From positions 1 through 64,000 of the forward strand of contig WRAV01000007.1 in assembly GCA_009780025.1 (NCBI GenBank): DNA of 64,000 nucleotides. Reading direction: 5' to 3'. A program made the translations under genes and the position numbers. Positions 35,182 to 42,913 of the stretch are shown here, one piece after another. Source of the stretch: Oscillospiraceae bacterium (GTDB lineage Bacteria; Bacillota; Clostridia; Oscillospirales; Ruminococcaceae). The notes below the pieces were generated by a model that was not told where the DNA came from, did no database searches, and saw only the letters and a program-made list of their open reading frames with translations. Each line of letters starts with the position of its first letter. Within the stretch, counting starts at the first letter, position 1.

Positions 35182-35265
35182 TGTGTAGGGGCGGCCATTG
35201 GCCGTCCGCGATTAACCACACACATTTGTCAAGCCACGGACGCGCAATGCGCGCCCCTACAACAC
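35182..35265. repeat. TGTGTAGGGGC...GCCCCTACAAC palindromic element
   Basis: TGTGTAGGGGCGGCCATTGGCC at the left and GCGCAATGCGCGCCCCTACAACA at the right. It lies directly upstream of the his promoter. Same family as 14147 and 19013. Confidence 0.75.
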
Positions 35266-35297
35266 CCGATCGTCTGCTGAGCTTGTTCGCCAATCAA

Positions 35298-35326
35298 AGA
35301 ACCCGCACCTGCATGGCACGGGTTCT
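35298..35326 (-). terminator. terminator of the citrate lyase unit
   Basis: AGAACCCG and CGGGTTCT pair with extra inner GTGCC-type pairing; TTTG follows on the minus strand. Lies 15 bases after the dehydrogenase stop. Confidence 0.65.
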
Positions 35327-35341
35327 CACATTGTGGCGACT

Positions 35342-36283
35342 CTAAACCGAAACTTCGCGAATTACGTCTTTGAGCTTTTCGGCGGAGGCCTTAAAGCTCT
35401 CCTTCTCAGCGTCGCTCATCGGTACGGGTATGGCCTTTACGATGCCGGTTTTGTTTACGACATAGGGTAGGCTGAGCGCCACGTCGGAAACGCCCATGAA
35501 TTCGCCCTCCTGCACTTTGGAAAGTGGCAGCACGGCGTTTTCATCCTTGAGTATAATCGAAAGGACCCTTGCGGCGGCATTGGCGACTCCGTAATAGGTA
35601 GCGCCTGCCTTGCGGATTATCTCGGCGGCGGTACCAATAGTACGCTCCAAAATCTCCTCGCAGTTGGCACCGGAGGCCTCAAGCATATCCTTCAGGGGAG
35701 CGCCGCCCACATACGCGCTGCTCCAGACCGGGAACATGCTGTCTCCGTGTTCGCCGCACATGTAGACCTTCATATCGCGCACGTCTATGTTGAGCTGCAT
35801 AGCGCAGGCATAGCGTAGCCGCGCAGTGTCAAGGACGGTGCCCGAGCCAAAACAGCGATTGGGGGGCGCGCCCAGCTCCTGCTGCATAACATAAGTGATA
35901 ATGTCCACGGGGTTAGAGATAACCAACACCAGTGGGTCCTTGCTGTATTGCGCTATGTTTTTGGCAATATCCTTCGCAATGGAAACATTGGTCCTTGCAA
36001 GGTCAATCCGGGTCTGCCCGGGCTTTCTGCCCATACCTGCGGTAACAACAATCACGTCGGCGTCAGCGCAGTCGGAATACTTGCCGACGCGGATGTCTAT
36101 CGGGGTGAAAAACGAGGTCGAGTGCTGCATATCCAGCACCGCGCCGGAAGCCTTATCCTCATCGATATCGACCACAACAATCTCGTTGCATAGCTTTTGA
36201 AGCAGAAGGGAGTACATAACGGTAGCGCCCACATGTCCCGCGCCTATGACAACGACCTTCCCGGTAAAATTGCTAGCTTGCAT
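35342..36283 (-). CDS. LDH-family dehydrogenase with malate-type Arg (probable malate dehydrogenase)
   Basis: A 313-residue NAD-dependent 2-hydroxyacid dehydrogenase of the LDH/MDH superfamily. VIGAGHVGATVMYSLL binds NAD and GEHGD holds the catalytic His. Overall it reads like lactate dehydrogenase (ISNPVDIITYV, GSGTVLDTARLR). However the specificity loop is AGMGRKPGQTR: the residue at LDH position 102, Gln in lactate enzymes (NQKPGETR), is Arg as in malate dehydrogenases. The classic Gln102Arg change converts lactate to malate specificity. With citF and citE upstream, reduction of oxaloacetate to malate is the logical function. GGAG precedes the ATG at 36283, which overlaps the citE end by 11 bases. 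An automatic label would probably be L-lactate dehydrogenase. Confidence 0.85.
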   Translation of the reverse strand: MQASNFTGKVVVIGAGHVGATVMYSLLLQKLCNEIVVVDIDEDKASGAVLDMQHSTSFFTPIDIRVGKYSDCADADVIVVTAGMGRKPGQTRIDLARTNVSIAKDIAKNIAQYSKDPLVLVISNPVDIITYVMQQELGAPPNRCFGSGTVLDTARLRYACAMQLNIDVRDMKVYMCGEHGDSMFPVWSSAYVGGAPLKDMLEASGANCEEILERTIGTAAEIIRKAGATYYGVANAAARVLSIILKDENAVLPLSKVQEGEFMGVSDVALSLPYVVNKTGIVKAIPVPMSDAEKESFKASAEKLKDVIREVSV

Positions 36284-37169
36284 TGTCTGGGCTCCCTTTT
36301 TCGCAGATTTCGCTCCAGCGGGCGAGGACTCCCTGGGCGCTGGCGTAAACTGGAATGTCGACCATCTTGCCGTCGAGGGCGACTGCGGCGAGACCTTTGG
36401 CAAGACCCTCTTCCTCGAACACCTTAACGACTTTTTTTGCGTGCTCGACTTCCTTTTCGCTGGGAGCGTAGAGCTTGTTGGCAATCTCAATCTGAGACGG
36501 GTGGATGAGCATTCTGCCCTCAAAGCCCAACTGGATGCTCTCCTGGGTGTTGGCGGTGAAGGCATCTATGTTGGAGAAGTCTGCGAAGGGCGCGTCCAGA
36601 GCAACTATGCCTGCCGCACGGGCCGCCACACCAACGGTAGCGCGCCCGTAGAGCTGCTCGGCGCCCTTATTGGTGAGAGTCACGCGCATATCTGCGCAGA
36701 AGTCTACCGCGCCAAAGATAGCGGAGACGATGCGGGGGCTGGCTGAACAAATAGGGTAGGCGTTCATAACACCCATGGCGGTTTCGATTAGGCAGCAGAC
36801 TTTTACGGTGCCCTCGGGGATGCCGCGGCGGGCTTCGAGCTCATGGAGCTTCCAGTCAAGGCGCTTGATGTCGTCGGCGTCTCGGACTTTGGTCGCGGTC
36901 ACGCCGTCCAGTCCCGGCCAGATCAGGGCCTCCAGGTCTTCGTTGGTCAGCTCGGTCGCCCAGCTGTTTAAGCGCACGTACAGCTCAGCCTTTAGATCGG
37001 CGAACTTGGAAAAGCTCTCTGCCGCGAGTTTGCGCGCGGCTGCCTTTTCGGCAGGGGCCACAGAATCCTCGATGTCTAAAGTCACGATATCGCAGGGAAG
37101 GGTTGTCGCTTTTTCGATGAACTTGGGGTTGTTCGCGGGTACATAGAACACAGAACGCATCAGTGCCAC
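36273..37169 (-). CDS. citE: citrate lyase beta subunit (CitE family)
   Basis: A 298-residue HpcH/HpaI-family TIM barrel: RSVFYVPANNPKFIEKA, DIVTLDIEDSVAPAEK (metal-binding region), LYVRLNSWAT, CLIETAMGVMNAYPI (catalytic Glu) and GAVDFCADM. The beta subunit cleaves citryl-ACP to acetyl-ACP and oxaloacetate. AAAGGAGG 8 bases upstream selects the GTG start at 37169. It follows citF after a 148-base gap filled by a MITE-like repeat. CitE-like paralogues act on other acyl-CoA thioesters, but linkage to citF supports citrate. Confidence 0.88.
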   Translation of the reverse strand: MALMRSVFYVPANNPKFIEKATTLPCDIVTLDIEDSVAPAEKAAARKLAAESFSKFADLKAELYVRLNSWATELTNEDLEALIWPGLDGVTATKVRDADDIKRLDWKLHELEARRGIPEGTVKVCCLIETAMGVMNAYPICSASPRIVSAIFGAVDFCADMRVTLTNKGAEQLYGRATVGVAARAAGIVALDAPFADFSNIDAFTANTQESIQLGFEGRMLIHPSQIEIANKLYAPSEKEVEHAKKVVKVFEEEGLAKGLAAVALDGKMVDIPVYASAQGVLARWSEICEKGSPDNAS

Positions 37170-37198
37170 AATGTTCTCCTCCTTTAGCTACACTCTAG

Positions 37199-37316
37199 AA
37201 CCTGTGCTTATAGCTCACAGCACTGCCCCGGCACGGCCTTTTTCTGCCATACTGCGTCAATGCCTGGCAGCAAAATCCCGCACCGTGTCAGCACTGCTCA
37301 CTTATGAACACAGGTC
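37199..37316. repeat. MITE-like hairpin element, second copy
   Basis: AACCTGTGCTTATA at the left faces TTATGAACACAGGT at the right, with internal CTGCCA/TGGCAG and GCACGG/CCGTG pairing and a central TGCGTCAAT shared with the element at 20058. It lies between citF and citE and abuts the citF stop codon. Confidence 0.75.
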
Positions 37317-37317
37317 C

Positions 37318-38883
37318 TTATTGTTGTTGAAATTCGTATCCCTTCGGCTGGTATACAAGGTCGATAACAGTTCCATCGCGGTACTCGACCACGCCGATCA
37401 ACTTGTCGGTGAACTCTTGGGCCACTTGCGGCCCGGCAATCTCCTCGCCCTTGGCTTTCAGTTCCCTGATGTCCACGATGGGTAATCCGCTGTCCTTAAC
37501 TGCTTCCAGCAGGTCTTTGCGCAGCGGGTTTATGGCAATTCCGTGCTCGGTGACGAAGGCATCTATGGTTTCACCGGGGGTGGTGACAGTAGTCACTTTT
37601 TCGCGCACCACGCAGATAGCTTTGCGAGTGAGGTTGGCCACTACGATAGTGAGCTTGGAGCCGGCCGCTGTGTCGCTGTGTCCGCCCGATGCGCCCATGA
37701 TAACGCCGTTCGAGCCGGTGATTACGTTGACGTTGAAGTCGACGTCAATCTCGGTAGCGCCCAGGAGAACGGTGTCGAGGTAATTGACGATAGCCCCGCG
37801 GTTGTGTGGGTTTGCGTAGAGCGAGGCCGAAATCGCCATATGGTTTTCGTTTTTTCCGGCGGACTCAACGGCCACGAGATCGAAGCACTGGGTGTCGAAG
37901 AGCGCCTTAAACAGCCCTTCTTCCAGCATCTGCACAAAGTACGAGTGGATGCCGCCAAGCCCGAAGGAGCCCTTGATTCCGCGCTCTTTCATCATATCCC
38001 GCACCAGGGCGGCTGCCGCGAGCGAAGCACCAGACGCACCGGTCTGGAAGGACATGCCGTCCTTGATATAGCCCGCCGCGTCCGCGAGGTTGGCCGCGTT
38101 CGAGGCTATCTGTAGGCTGACCGGGTCGGTCTTTACTTTCAAAGTCTTGGAAACGATGCCGCCTGGGTCGCCAATAGAGTCGACCACAACGACATAATCG
38201 ACGAACTCGGAGGTAATTTCGATGGGGCAGTTGGGGTAGGGGACAAGTGTATCTGTTACGGCGACCACTGAATCCGCGTACTGGGCATCGAGGTAGGAGT
38301 AAGACAGGTACCCGCAAGCGGACTTGCCCTTGGTGCCGTTCATATTCCCCTGCTCGTCGCAAGTGGGGGCGCTTACAAAGGCTACGTCAATGTGCAGATC
38401 ACCGGATTCGATCGCTCGCGGCCTGCCGCCGTGAGTCATGAATATGGCGGGCTTTGCAAGCTTTCCGGCGGTTATTGCCTTTGCAACGGGGCCGGGATTA
38501 AAGGTGTTGGTCACTGTCTGGGTAATGACGCCGTTCTCAATCAGCTCGACCAAGGGGGCGTGGCACTCGAATATACCGGATGCCGCCAGGCGAATGTCTT
38601 TGATGCCCATTGCAGCAATCTCTTGCATGACCAGGTTTACGACCTTGTCGCCGTTGCGCATATGGTGGTGGAAGGAGACTGTCATCCCATCGCGCAGCCC
38701 GGACTTCTCGATAGCCTCGCGGATTCCCGAGAGAAGCTTTTTCTCACCGCGCTTAAAGCTTTTTAGTCGAGCGCCGGTTTTGACGCCGTCCTTCTGGGTA
38801 GCAAACGCGCCTGCGTAGGGTGTGACTTTTCCGTAGTGCTCAATCTGCTCGGGGAGGCTCCGCCCAACTTTGTTTATCATCAT
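37318..38883 (-). CDS. citF: citrate lyase alpha subunit
   Basis: A 521-residue CoA-transferase-like protein: MTVSFHHHMRNGDKVVN, FECHAPLVELIENGVI, GGRPRAIESGDLHIDVAFV, and ANLTRKAICVVREKVTTVTTPGETIDAFVTE near the end. The alpha subunit swaps acetyl for citryl on the acyl carrier subunit. AAAGGA precedes tandem ATGs at 38883/38880; the frame to 39087 is upstream noise. The acyl carrier protein gene citD and the accessory genes citC, citX and citG are not adjacent. Confidence 0.93.
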   Translation of the reverse strand: MMINKVGRSLPEQIEHYGKVTPYAGAFATQKDGVKTGARLKSFKRGEKKLLSGIREAIEKSGLRDGMTVSFHHHMRNGDKVVNLVMQEIAAMGIKDIRLAASGIFECHAPLVELIENGVITQTVTNTFNPGPVAKAITAGKLAKPAIFMTHGGRPRAIESGDLHIDVAFVSAPTCDEQGNMNGTKGKSACGYLSYSYLDAQYADSVVAVTDTLVPYPNCPIEITSEFVDYVVVVDSIGDPGGIVSKTLKVKTDPVSLQIASNAANLADAAGYIKDGMSFQTGASGASLAAAALVRDMMKERGIKGSFGLGGIHSYFVQMLEEGLFKALFDTQCFDLVAVESAGKNENHMAISASLYANPHNRGAIVNYLDTVLLGATEIDVDFNVNVITGSNGVIMGASGGHSDTAAGSKLTIVVANLTRKAICVVREKVTTVTTPGETIDAFVTEHGIAINPLRKDLLEAVKDSGLPIVDIRELKAKGEEIAGPQVAQEFTDKLIGVVEYRDGTVIDLVYQPKGYEFQQQ

Positions 38884-39080
38884 ACATTTCCTTTCATCTG
38901 CACATTTTCGCCCGGCTCGATAGGCGAGGCGCTTTGCATAAGTATAACATCCATACCCTTTGTAGACATTATAACAAACTTTTAAAGGCATTTCAACCGA
39001 AATGGTTCGGGAAGTGTCAAAATTATCACAATTCAACAAGCCCCAAACGGCGGGGAATCGACGGTTTACGAACAAAAGTG

Positions 39081-39109
39081 TTGACATGCCCGATTATCGG
39101 GAGTATAAT
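39081..39109 (+). promoter_or_regulatory. consensus promoter with embedded palindrome
   Basis: TTGACA (39081), 17-base spacer and TATAAT (39104), both perfect. The spacer contains CCCGATTATCGGG (39089-39101), a perfect 6-bp dyad that could be a repressor operator. Confidence 0.85.
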
Positions 39110-39125
39110 AATGGAAAAGAATACA

Positions 39126-39245
39126 CTTGTTAGGTGAGGCTCCTAAAAGAACACAGGCTACTGCCCTTAAATGTCGAGAGACGCCACGGGGTAGAACAGG
39201 CATAGTCGGATTAAGGCTTGCTTAATGTAGCTGGTTTGGCTCTTC
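39126..39245 (+). promoter_or_regulatory. M-box (ykoK) magnesium riboswitch
   Basis: The aptamer shows the conserved run GTTAGGTGAGGCTCCTA, then ACAGGCTACTGCCC, AATGTCGAGAGACGCC, GGGTAGAACAGGCATAGTCGG, TTAAGG and AATGTAGCTGG, in the order known for the M-box. In characterised cases Mg2+ binding favours a downstream terminator, lowering transport gene expression. The expression platform ends in the terminator at 39374. The target is uppP-mgtE. Confidence 0.92.
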
Positions 39246-39373
39246 CAAATCTACGTCTTTTAGTGCTAAAGCTCATACGAGGGGTCGGGCATGTGGATTT
39301 CGTGTATTTTGCGATAATCCGTAAGCTAGTTAAGCAGTTATCGCAAGAGTGGCTTCTAAGCTTGCCGGCTGCT

Positions 39374-39403
39374 AAAACGCGACCTCTCGAAGGTCGTTTT
39401 TTT
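39374..39403 (+). terminator. riboswitch-controlled terminator
   Basis: CGACCT/AGGTCG with a CTCGA loop, flanked by AAAA on the left and seven T residues on the right, 130 bases after the aptamer and before uppP. Confidence 0.85.
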
Positions 39404-39530
39404 ATTGGTCGAACGAGCGCTTTGCCAAACAATGAAAGGGGTGATATGGTGGATCCTGACGGTAAAACGAGACGGAACGATGTTATTGGCAATCAAAGCA
39501 TAACAAAATCAAATCGTACGGAGAGAACAA

Positions 39531-40307
39531 ATGAGTTTGCTGGAAGCAATAATTCTAGGGCTGATACAGGGCGTGTCGGAGTTTTTGCCTGTGTCCAGCT
39601 CGGGGCACTTGTTGGTGTTTCATCATATCTTCGGCATAACTGCGGAGGACAACCTAACTTTCATAATAGTGCTCAACATGGGCAGCCTGATACCTTTGCT
39701 ATATGTGTTCCGCAAAGATCTCTGGGCGCTTGTAAAGAATCCCTTACAGAAAACCACAGGTCTGCTCGTGGTTGCGACTGTACCACTGGTTATTGTTACC
39801 TTGCTCTTTGAGGGGTTTATCGAGTCAATGTTTCACATGGTGTATTATTTACCGGTTGGATTTGTTATTACAGGCGTAGTTTTACTGCTTTCGGACAGAC
39901 TAAAGAAGAACGACAAAGACATGGGTGAGCTGCGCTTTATTGACGCCGTTTTGATTGGCTTGGCCCAAGCCGCCGCTGTTTTCCCCGGCATATCGCGCTC
40001 TGGTAGCACAATTACTGCGACAATGGCAAGAGGCGTAAACCGGGAGAGCGCTGCAAAGTTTTCCTTTCTGATGTCGGTGCCCGCAGCTATTGGAGCTATG
40101 GTGTTTCGGGCAAGCCGTATTCTGGCGGACCCGGCATTGATAGAAGGGCTGAACTTCCTAAATTTGGCCGCGGGGTTTGCGACCGCAGCTATAACAGGGT
40201 ATTTTGCGATAAACTTTATGCTCGCCATTGTCAAAAGGGCTAAGCTGAAGTACTTTGCATTCTACTATGTTTTTGCGCTTGCTGTGTTTGTTGTTTTGCT
40301 ATTCTAA
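39531..40307 (+). CDS. uppP: undecaprenyl-diphosphatase, BacA/UppP
   Basis: A 258-residue membrane protein with the family motifs ILGLIQGVSEFLPVSSSGHL (catalytic Glu and Ser) and FPGISRSGSTI (catalytic Arg). It dephosphorylates undecaprenyl pyrophosphate on the outer face so the lipid carrier can be reused for peptidoglycan and exopolysaccharide; loss gives bacitracin sensitivity. GGAGAG precedes the ATG. It is the first gene behind the M-box, an uncommon placement, followed by mgtE 68 bases later. Confidence 0.96.
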   Translation: MSLLEAIILGLIQGVSEFLPVSSSGHLLVFHHIFGITAEDNLTFIIVLNMGSLIPLLYVFRKDLWALVKNPLQKTTGLLVVATVPLVIVTLLFEGFIESMFHMVYYLPVGFVITGVVLLLSDRLKKNDKDMGELRFIDAVLIGLAQAAAVFPGISRSGSTITATMARGVNRESAAKFSFLMSVPAAIGAMVFRASRILADPALIEGLNFLNLAAGFATAAITGYFAINFMLAIVKRAKLKYFAFYYVFALAVFVVLLF

Positions 40308-40375
40308 CCAATTTGATTTTGTTATAAAGATTGCCGCCGAGAAAAAGTGACTACAGAAAAATTCGGAGGTGCAAT

Positions 40376-41767
40376 ATGCTTAAAGAAGCTATGATGACCC
40401 ATATCAAGGACAAGGATATGGAGAACTTAAAGACCTTGCTTGCGACTGCGGAAGAGTTGGAAATTTTGGACGCCTTTTACGATTTGACTTCCGAAGAGCA
40501 GGTAATTGTGTTCAGGCTGCTTGCCAAAGACCACGCTCTGCGCATATTTGAAGAACTGGACACCGACGAGCAGCAGAATCTGCTGCGCTCGTTCACTGAC
40601 GAGAGAGCCATCGAGCTCGTGAACGAAATGGCCCCGGACGACCGCGTAAGGCTGCTCGACGAATTGCCCGCAAGTGTGGCCAAAAAGTTGATAAACTCCC
40701 TTTCGCCGGATGAAAGGGAAGTAACCAATGTGCTAATGGGCTACAAGCCGGAGACCGCCGGACGGGTTATGACCACCGAGTATATCTCGCTCAAAAGAGA
40801 TATGACAGTGGAACAAGCCCTGGAAAAAGTGAGTGCGCAGGCCGAGGACAAGGAGACCGTATATACACTGTTCGTTACGGACGACGCCCAAAAACTTGAA
40901 GGCATACTTACCCTGAAGGGCCTGCTCATCGCGAGGGGGGCGTCCGGCACTACGATTGGCAAAACAGACGGCAACACTCTTGTGGGGAGTATTATGTCCC
41001 AAAACGCCATAAGCGTGACTACCGACGCAGACCAAGAGAAAGTTGCCCACATTTTGCAGGAACTTGACCTACTCGCGCTTCCCGTTGTAGACAAGGAAGG
41101 CCGGATGGTTGGCATCGTAACCATAGACGACGCCGTCGACATTCTGGAAGAAGAAGCTACCGAGGATATTTACGACGCGGCCGGCCTTGCCGACATAACC
41201 GGCAATGAAGCCGACCGTAGCGAGGTTTTGGTAAATGGGAATTTGTGGAGAATATGGATGGTGCGGCTTCCAATCTTGCTCATCACCCTTTTATTTGCGC
41301 TATTTTCAGGAGTTGTCATCAACGAATTTGAGGATACTCTAGAATCTATCCCCGCAGTCGCGATATTTATTCCACTGCTCATGGGTATGAGCGGGAATGT
41401 GGGTACACAGTCTTCAACTGTTTTTGCACGTGGGGTTGTGCTTGGGCACATTCAAATCAACAGCTTTTTCAAACACTTTTTCAAGGAAATAGGAGTGGGA
41501 TTCAGCATAGGACTTGTACTAGGTGTTGCAACCGGTTTTATAGCCGCTATCTGGCAGGGCATGCCCATGCTTGGATTAGCCGTTGGTCTTGCCCTTATTG
41601 TCGCGATGACACTGGCTGCTCTGCTAGGTTTTTTAGTGCCATTTGTCCTAATTAAGCTTAACGTTGACCAGGCGGCGGGCTCCGCGCCGATAATCACATC
41701 TATCAAGGATATTGCGGGTCTCCTAATCTACTTCATGTTTGTAAGTGTCTTCCTGGGAATAGGTTAG
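40376..41767 (+). CDS. mgtE: magnesium channel/transporter MgtE
   Basis: A 463-residue protein with the standard order: N-terminal helical superhelix domain (about 5-130), two CBS domains (about 135-260, from VMTTEYISLKRDMTVEQAL), a plug helix, and five membrane helices (about 285-462). PLLMGMSGNVGTQSSTVFARG is the conserved Mg2+ pore region. CBS domains close the pore when Mg2+ is ample. CGGAGGT is 5 bases before the ATG at 40376. Regulated by the M-box upstream of uppP. Confidence 0.96.
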   Translation: MLKEAMMTHIKDKDMENLKTLLATAEELEILDAFYDLTSEEQVIVFRLLAKDHALRIFEELDTDEQQNLLRSFTDERAIELVNEMAPDDRVRLLDELPASVAKKLINSLSPDEREVTNVLMGYKPETAGRVMTTEYISLKRDMTVEQALEKVSAQAEDKETVYTLFVTDDAQKLEGILTLKGLLIARGASGTTIGKTDGNTLVGSIMSQNAISVTTDADQEKVAHILQELDLLALPVVDKEGRMVGIVTIDDAVDILEEEATEDIYDAAGLADITGNEADRSEVLVNGNLWRIWMVRLPILLITLLFALFSGVVINEFEDTLESIPAVAIFIPLLMGMSGNVGTQSSTVFARGVVLGHIQINSFFKHFFKEIGVGFSIGLVLGVATGFIAAIWQGMPMLGLAVGLALIVAMTLAALLGFLVPFVLIKLNVDQAAGSAPIITSIKDIAGLLIYFMFVSVFLGIG

Positions 41768-41824
41768 CAGTGAAGCCCAGGTTTGTGTGACACTTTACGT
41801 AGATACTTGCATTTATAAGCCCAA

Positions 41825-41861
41825 AACGCCAACACAGCATTTCCATGCTGTGTTGGCGTTT
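41825..41861 (+). terminator. hairpin terminator after mgtE
   Basis: A perfect 16-bp stem (AACGCCAACACAGCAT with its complement) and TTCC loop, followed by only a short T stretch. Confidence 0.75.
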
Positions 41862-41914
41862 CTCGCGTTATAGGCGCAGGTTTCTTTAGATAACAATTTG
41901 ATTTGAGTGGTGTA

Positions 41915-41943
41915 TTGACATACGTGTTAGTTTATGCTAACAT
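41915..41943 (+). promoter_or_regulatory. ZIP gene promoter with operator TGTTAG-N6-CTAACA
   Basis: TTGACA (41915), 17-base spacer, TAACAT (41938). The dyad TGTTAGTTTATGCTAACA (41925-41942) overlaps the spacer and the -10, a typical repressor position. A DtxR/MntR or Fur-type metal regulator is a plausible binder; this is inferred from the gene it controls. Confidence 0.65.
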
Positions 41944-41960
41944 ATTAATTGTTCGCATAG

Positions 41961-41994
41961 GTACCGCCTGAGTATTTGGAGCCTCAGTGGGTAC
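41961..41994 (+). promoter_or_regulatory. leader hairpin upstream of ZIP gene
   Basis: GTACC and CTGAG pair with CTCAG and GGTAC across a small GC/TG internal loop and a 10-base loop. It lies in the 5' leader, 32 bases before the start codon. I do not recognise a riboswitch class. Confidence 0.4.
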
Positions 41995-42026
41995 AGTATC
42001 TAATGGCATATATTGGGAGGTTTAAC

Positions 42027-42848
42027 ATGAACGACGTATTATTTGCATTTTCACTTACTCTAATCGCGGGACTGGCCACGGGGATTGGTGGCCTTGTGGC
42101 GCTGTTTTCTAAAGCCACAAACAAAAGGTTTTTATCAGTTTGCTTGAGCTTTTCGGCGGGCGTAATGATTTACATAGCCTTCGCGGAGATATTCTTAGAG
42201 GCACATGAAGCGCTGGAATACGCGTACGGTGACGGGGTGGGGTACTTAATATTGACAGTAGCCTTTTTTGTCGGGATTGGGCTAATGGCACTTGTAGATA
42301 GGTTCCTGCCCCACGACGACGAGATAGAGGAGCTTTTGGAGGATATTCCACAAGAGGAACTGGCTGCCCGCAATGAGAAGAGGGAGCTTAAGCGCACAGG
42401 AGTTTCGTCTACTATAGCTATTGCCATACACAACTTTCCCGAGGGCCTGATTACCTTTTTGGCAGCGATGCACGATCCAATCATGGGCATAGGTATTGCA
42501 ATTGCTATTGTAATTCACAACATCCCGGAAGGTATTGCGGTGTCGGCTCCTATTTACCACGCGACGGGAAGTAAGCGGAAAGCGTTTTTAGCTTGCGCGG
42601 GTGCGGGACTAACAGAGCCGCTGGGTGCGCTTGTGGCTTGGCTTCTGCTCCGGAACGTTCTTGCTGACATTGAGGGCGCGTTGGGAATGGTCTTTGCAGC
42701 AGTCGCCGGGGTAATGGTGTACGTTGCCATTCATCAGTTGCTGCCTACGGCCCAAAAATACGGCAAGCACCATTTGGTTATGAGGTGGCTGTTTGCTGGA
42801 ATGGGTGTAATGGCAGTCAGTCTGGTTATCCTTGAGTTTTTCAAATAG
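42027..42848 (+). CDS. ZIP family divalent metal transporter (ZupT-like)
   Basis: A 273-residue protein with eight likely membrane segments. Signature metal-site motifs are HNFPEGLITF (helix 4) and HNIPEGIAVSAPI (helix 5), with EPLGALVAW after them. An acidic cytoplasmic loop (about 105-125, DDEIEELLEDIPQEE) lies between helices 3 and 4 where ZIP proteins usually have a His-rich loop. Probable substrates are Zn2+, Mn2+ or Fe2+. GGGAGGT 6 bases upstream chooses the ATG at 42027 over 41976. Confidence 0.92.
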   Translation: MNDVLFAFSLTLIAGLATGIGGLVALFSKATNKRFLSVCLSFSAGVMIYIAFAEIFLEAHEALEYAYGDGVGYLILTVAFFVGIGLMALVDRFLPHDDEIEELLEDIPQEELAARNEKRELKRTGVSSTIAIAIHNFPEGLITFLAAMHDPIMGIGIAIAIVIHNIPEGIAVSAPIYHATGSKRKAFLACAGAGLTEPLGALVAWLLLRNVLADIEGALGMVFAAVAGVMVYVAIHQLLPTAQKYGKHHLVMRWLFAGMGVMAVSLVILEFFK

Positions 42849-42861
42849 CGCAAGCATAAGC

Positions 42862-42901
42862 AAATGGCGGTGGCCACCTGCACGGGTGACCACCGCCATT
42901 T
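42862..42901. terminator. bidirectional terminator
   Basis: A long stem (AAATGGCGGTGG-CACC with GGGTG-CCACCGCCATTT) between the convergent ZIP and ROK genes. Confidence 0.9.
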
Positions 42902-42913
42902 AATGTTTATGTC

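Noticed and set aside
35098-35341. T-box or attenuator for the his operon
   Set aside because: The predicted transcript start leaves only about 40 bases of leader; the region holds a palindromic repeat and a terminator for the neighbouring unit.
36284-36565. Extended N-terminus of the LDH/MDH-type gene
   Set aside because: The extra 94 residues are an out-of-frame reading of citE; the Rossmann fold starts right after the ATG at 36283 with a proper binding site.
38884-39087. Extended N-terminus of citF
   Set aside because: The added residues do not match the family, and tandem ATGs at 38883/38880 follow a good binding site.
41961-41994. Known manganese or nickel/cobalt riboswitch upstream of the ZIP gene
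   Set aside because: Only one simple hairpin is seen; the multi-helix cores of those classes are missing.
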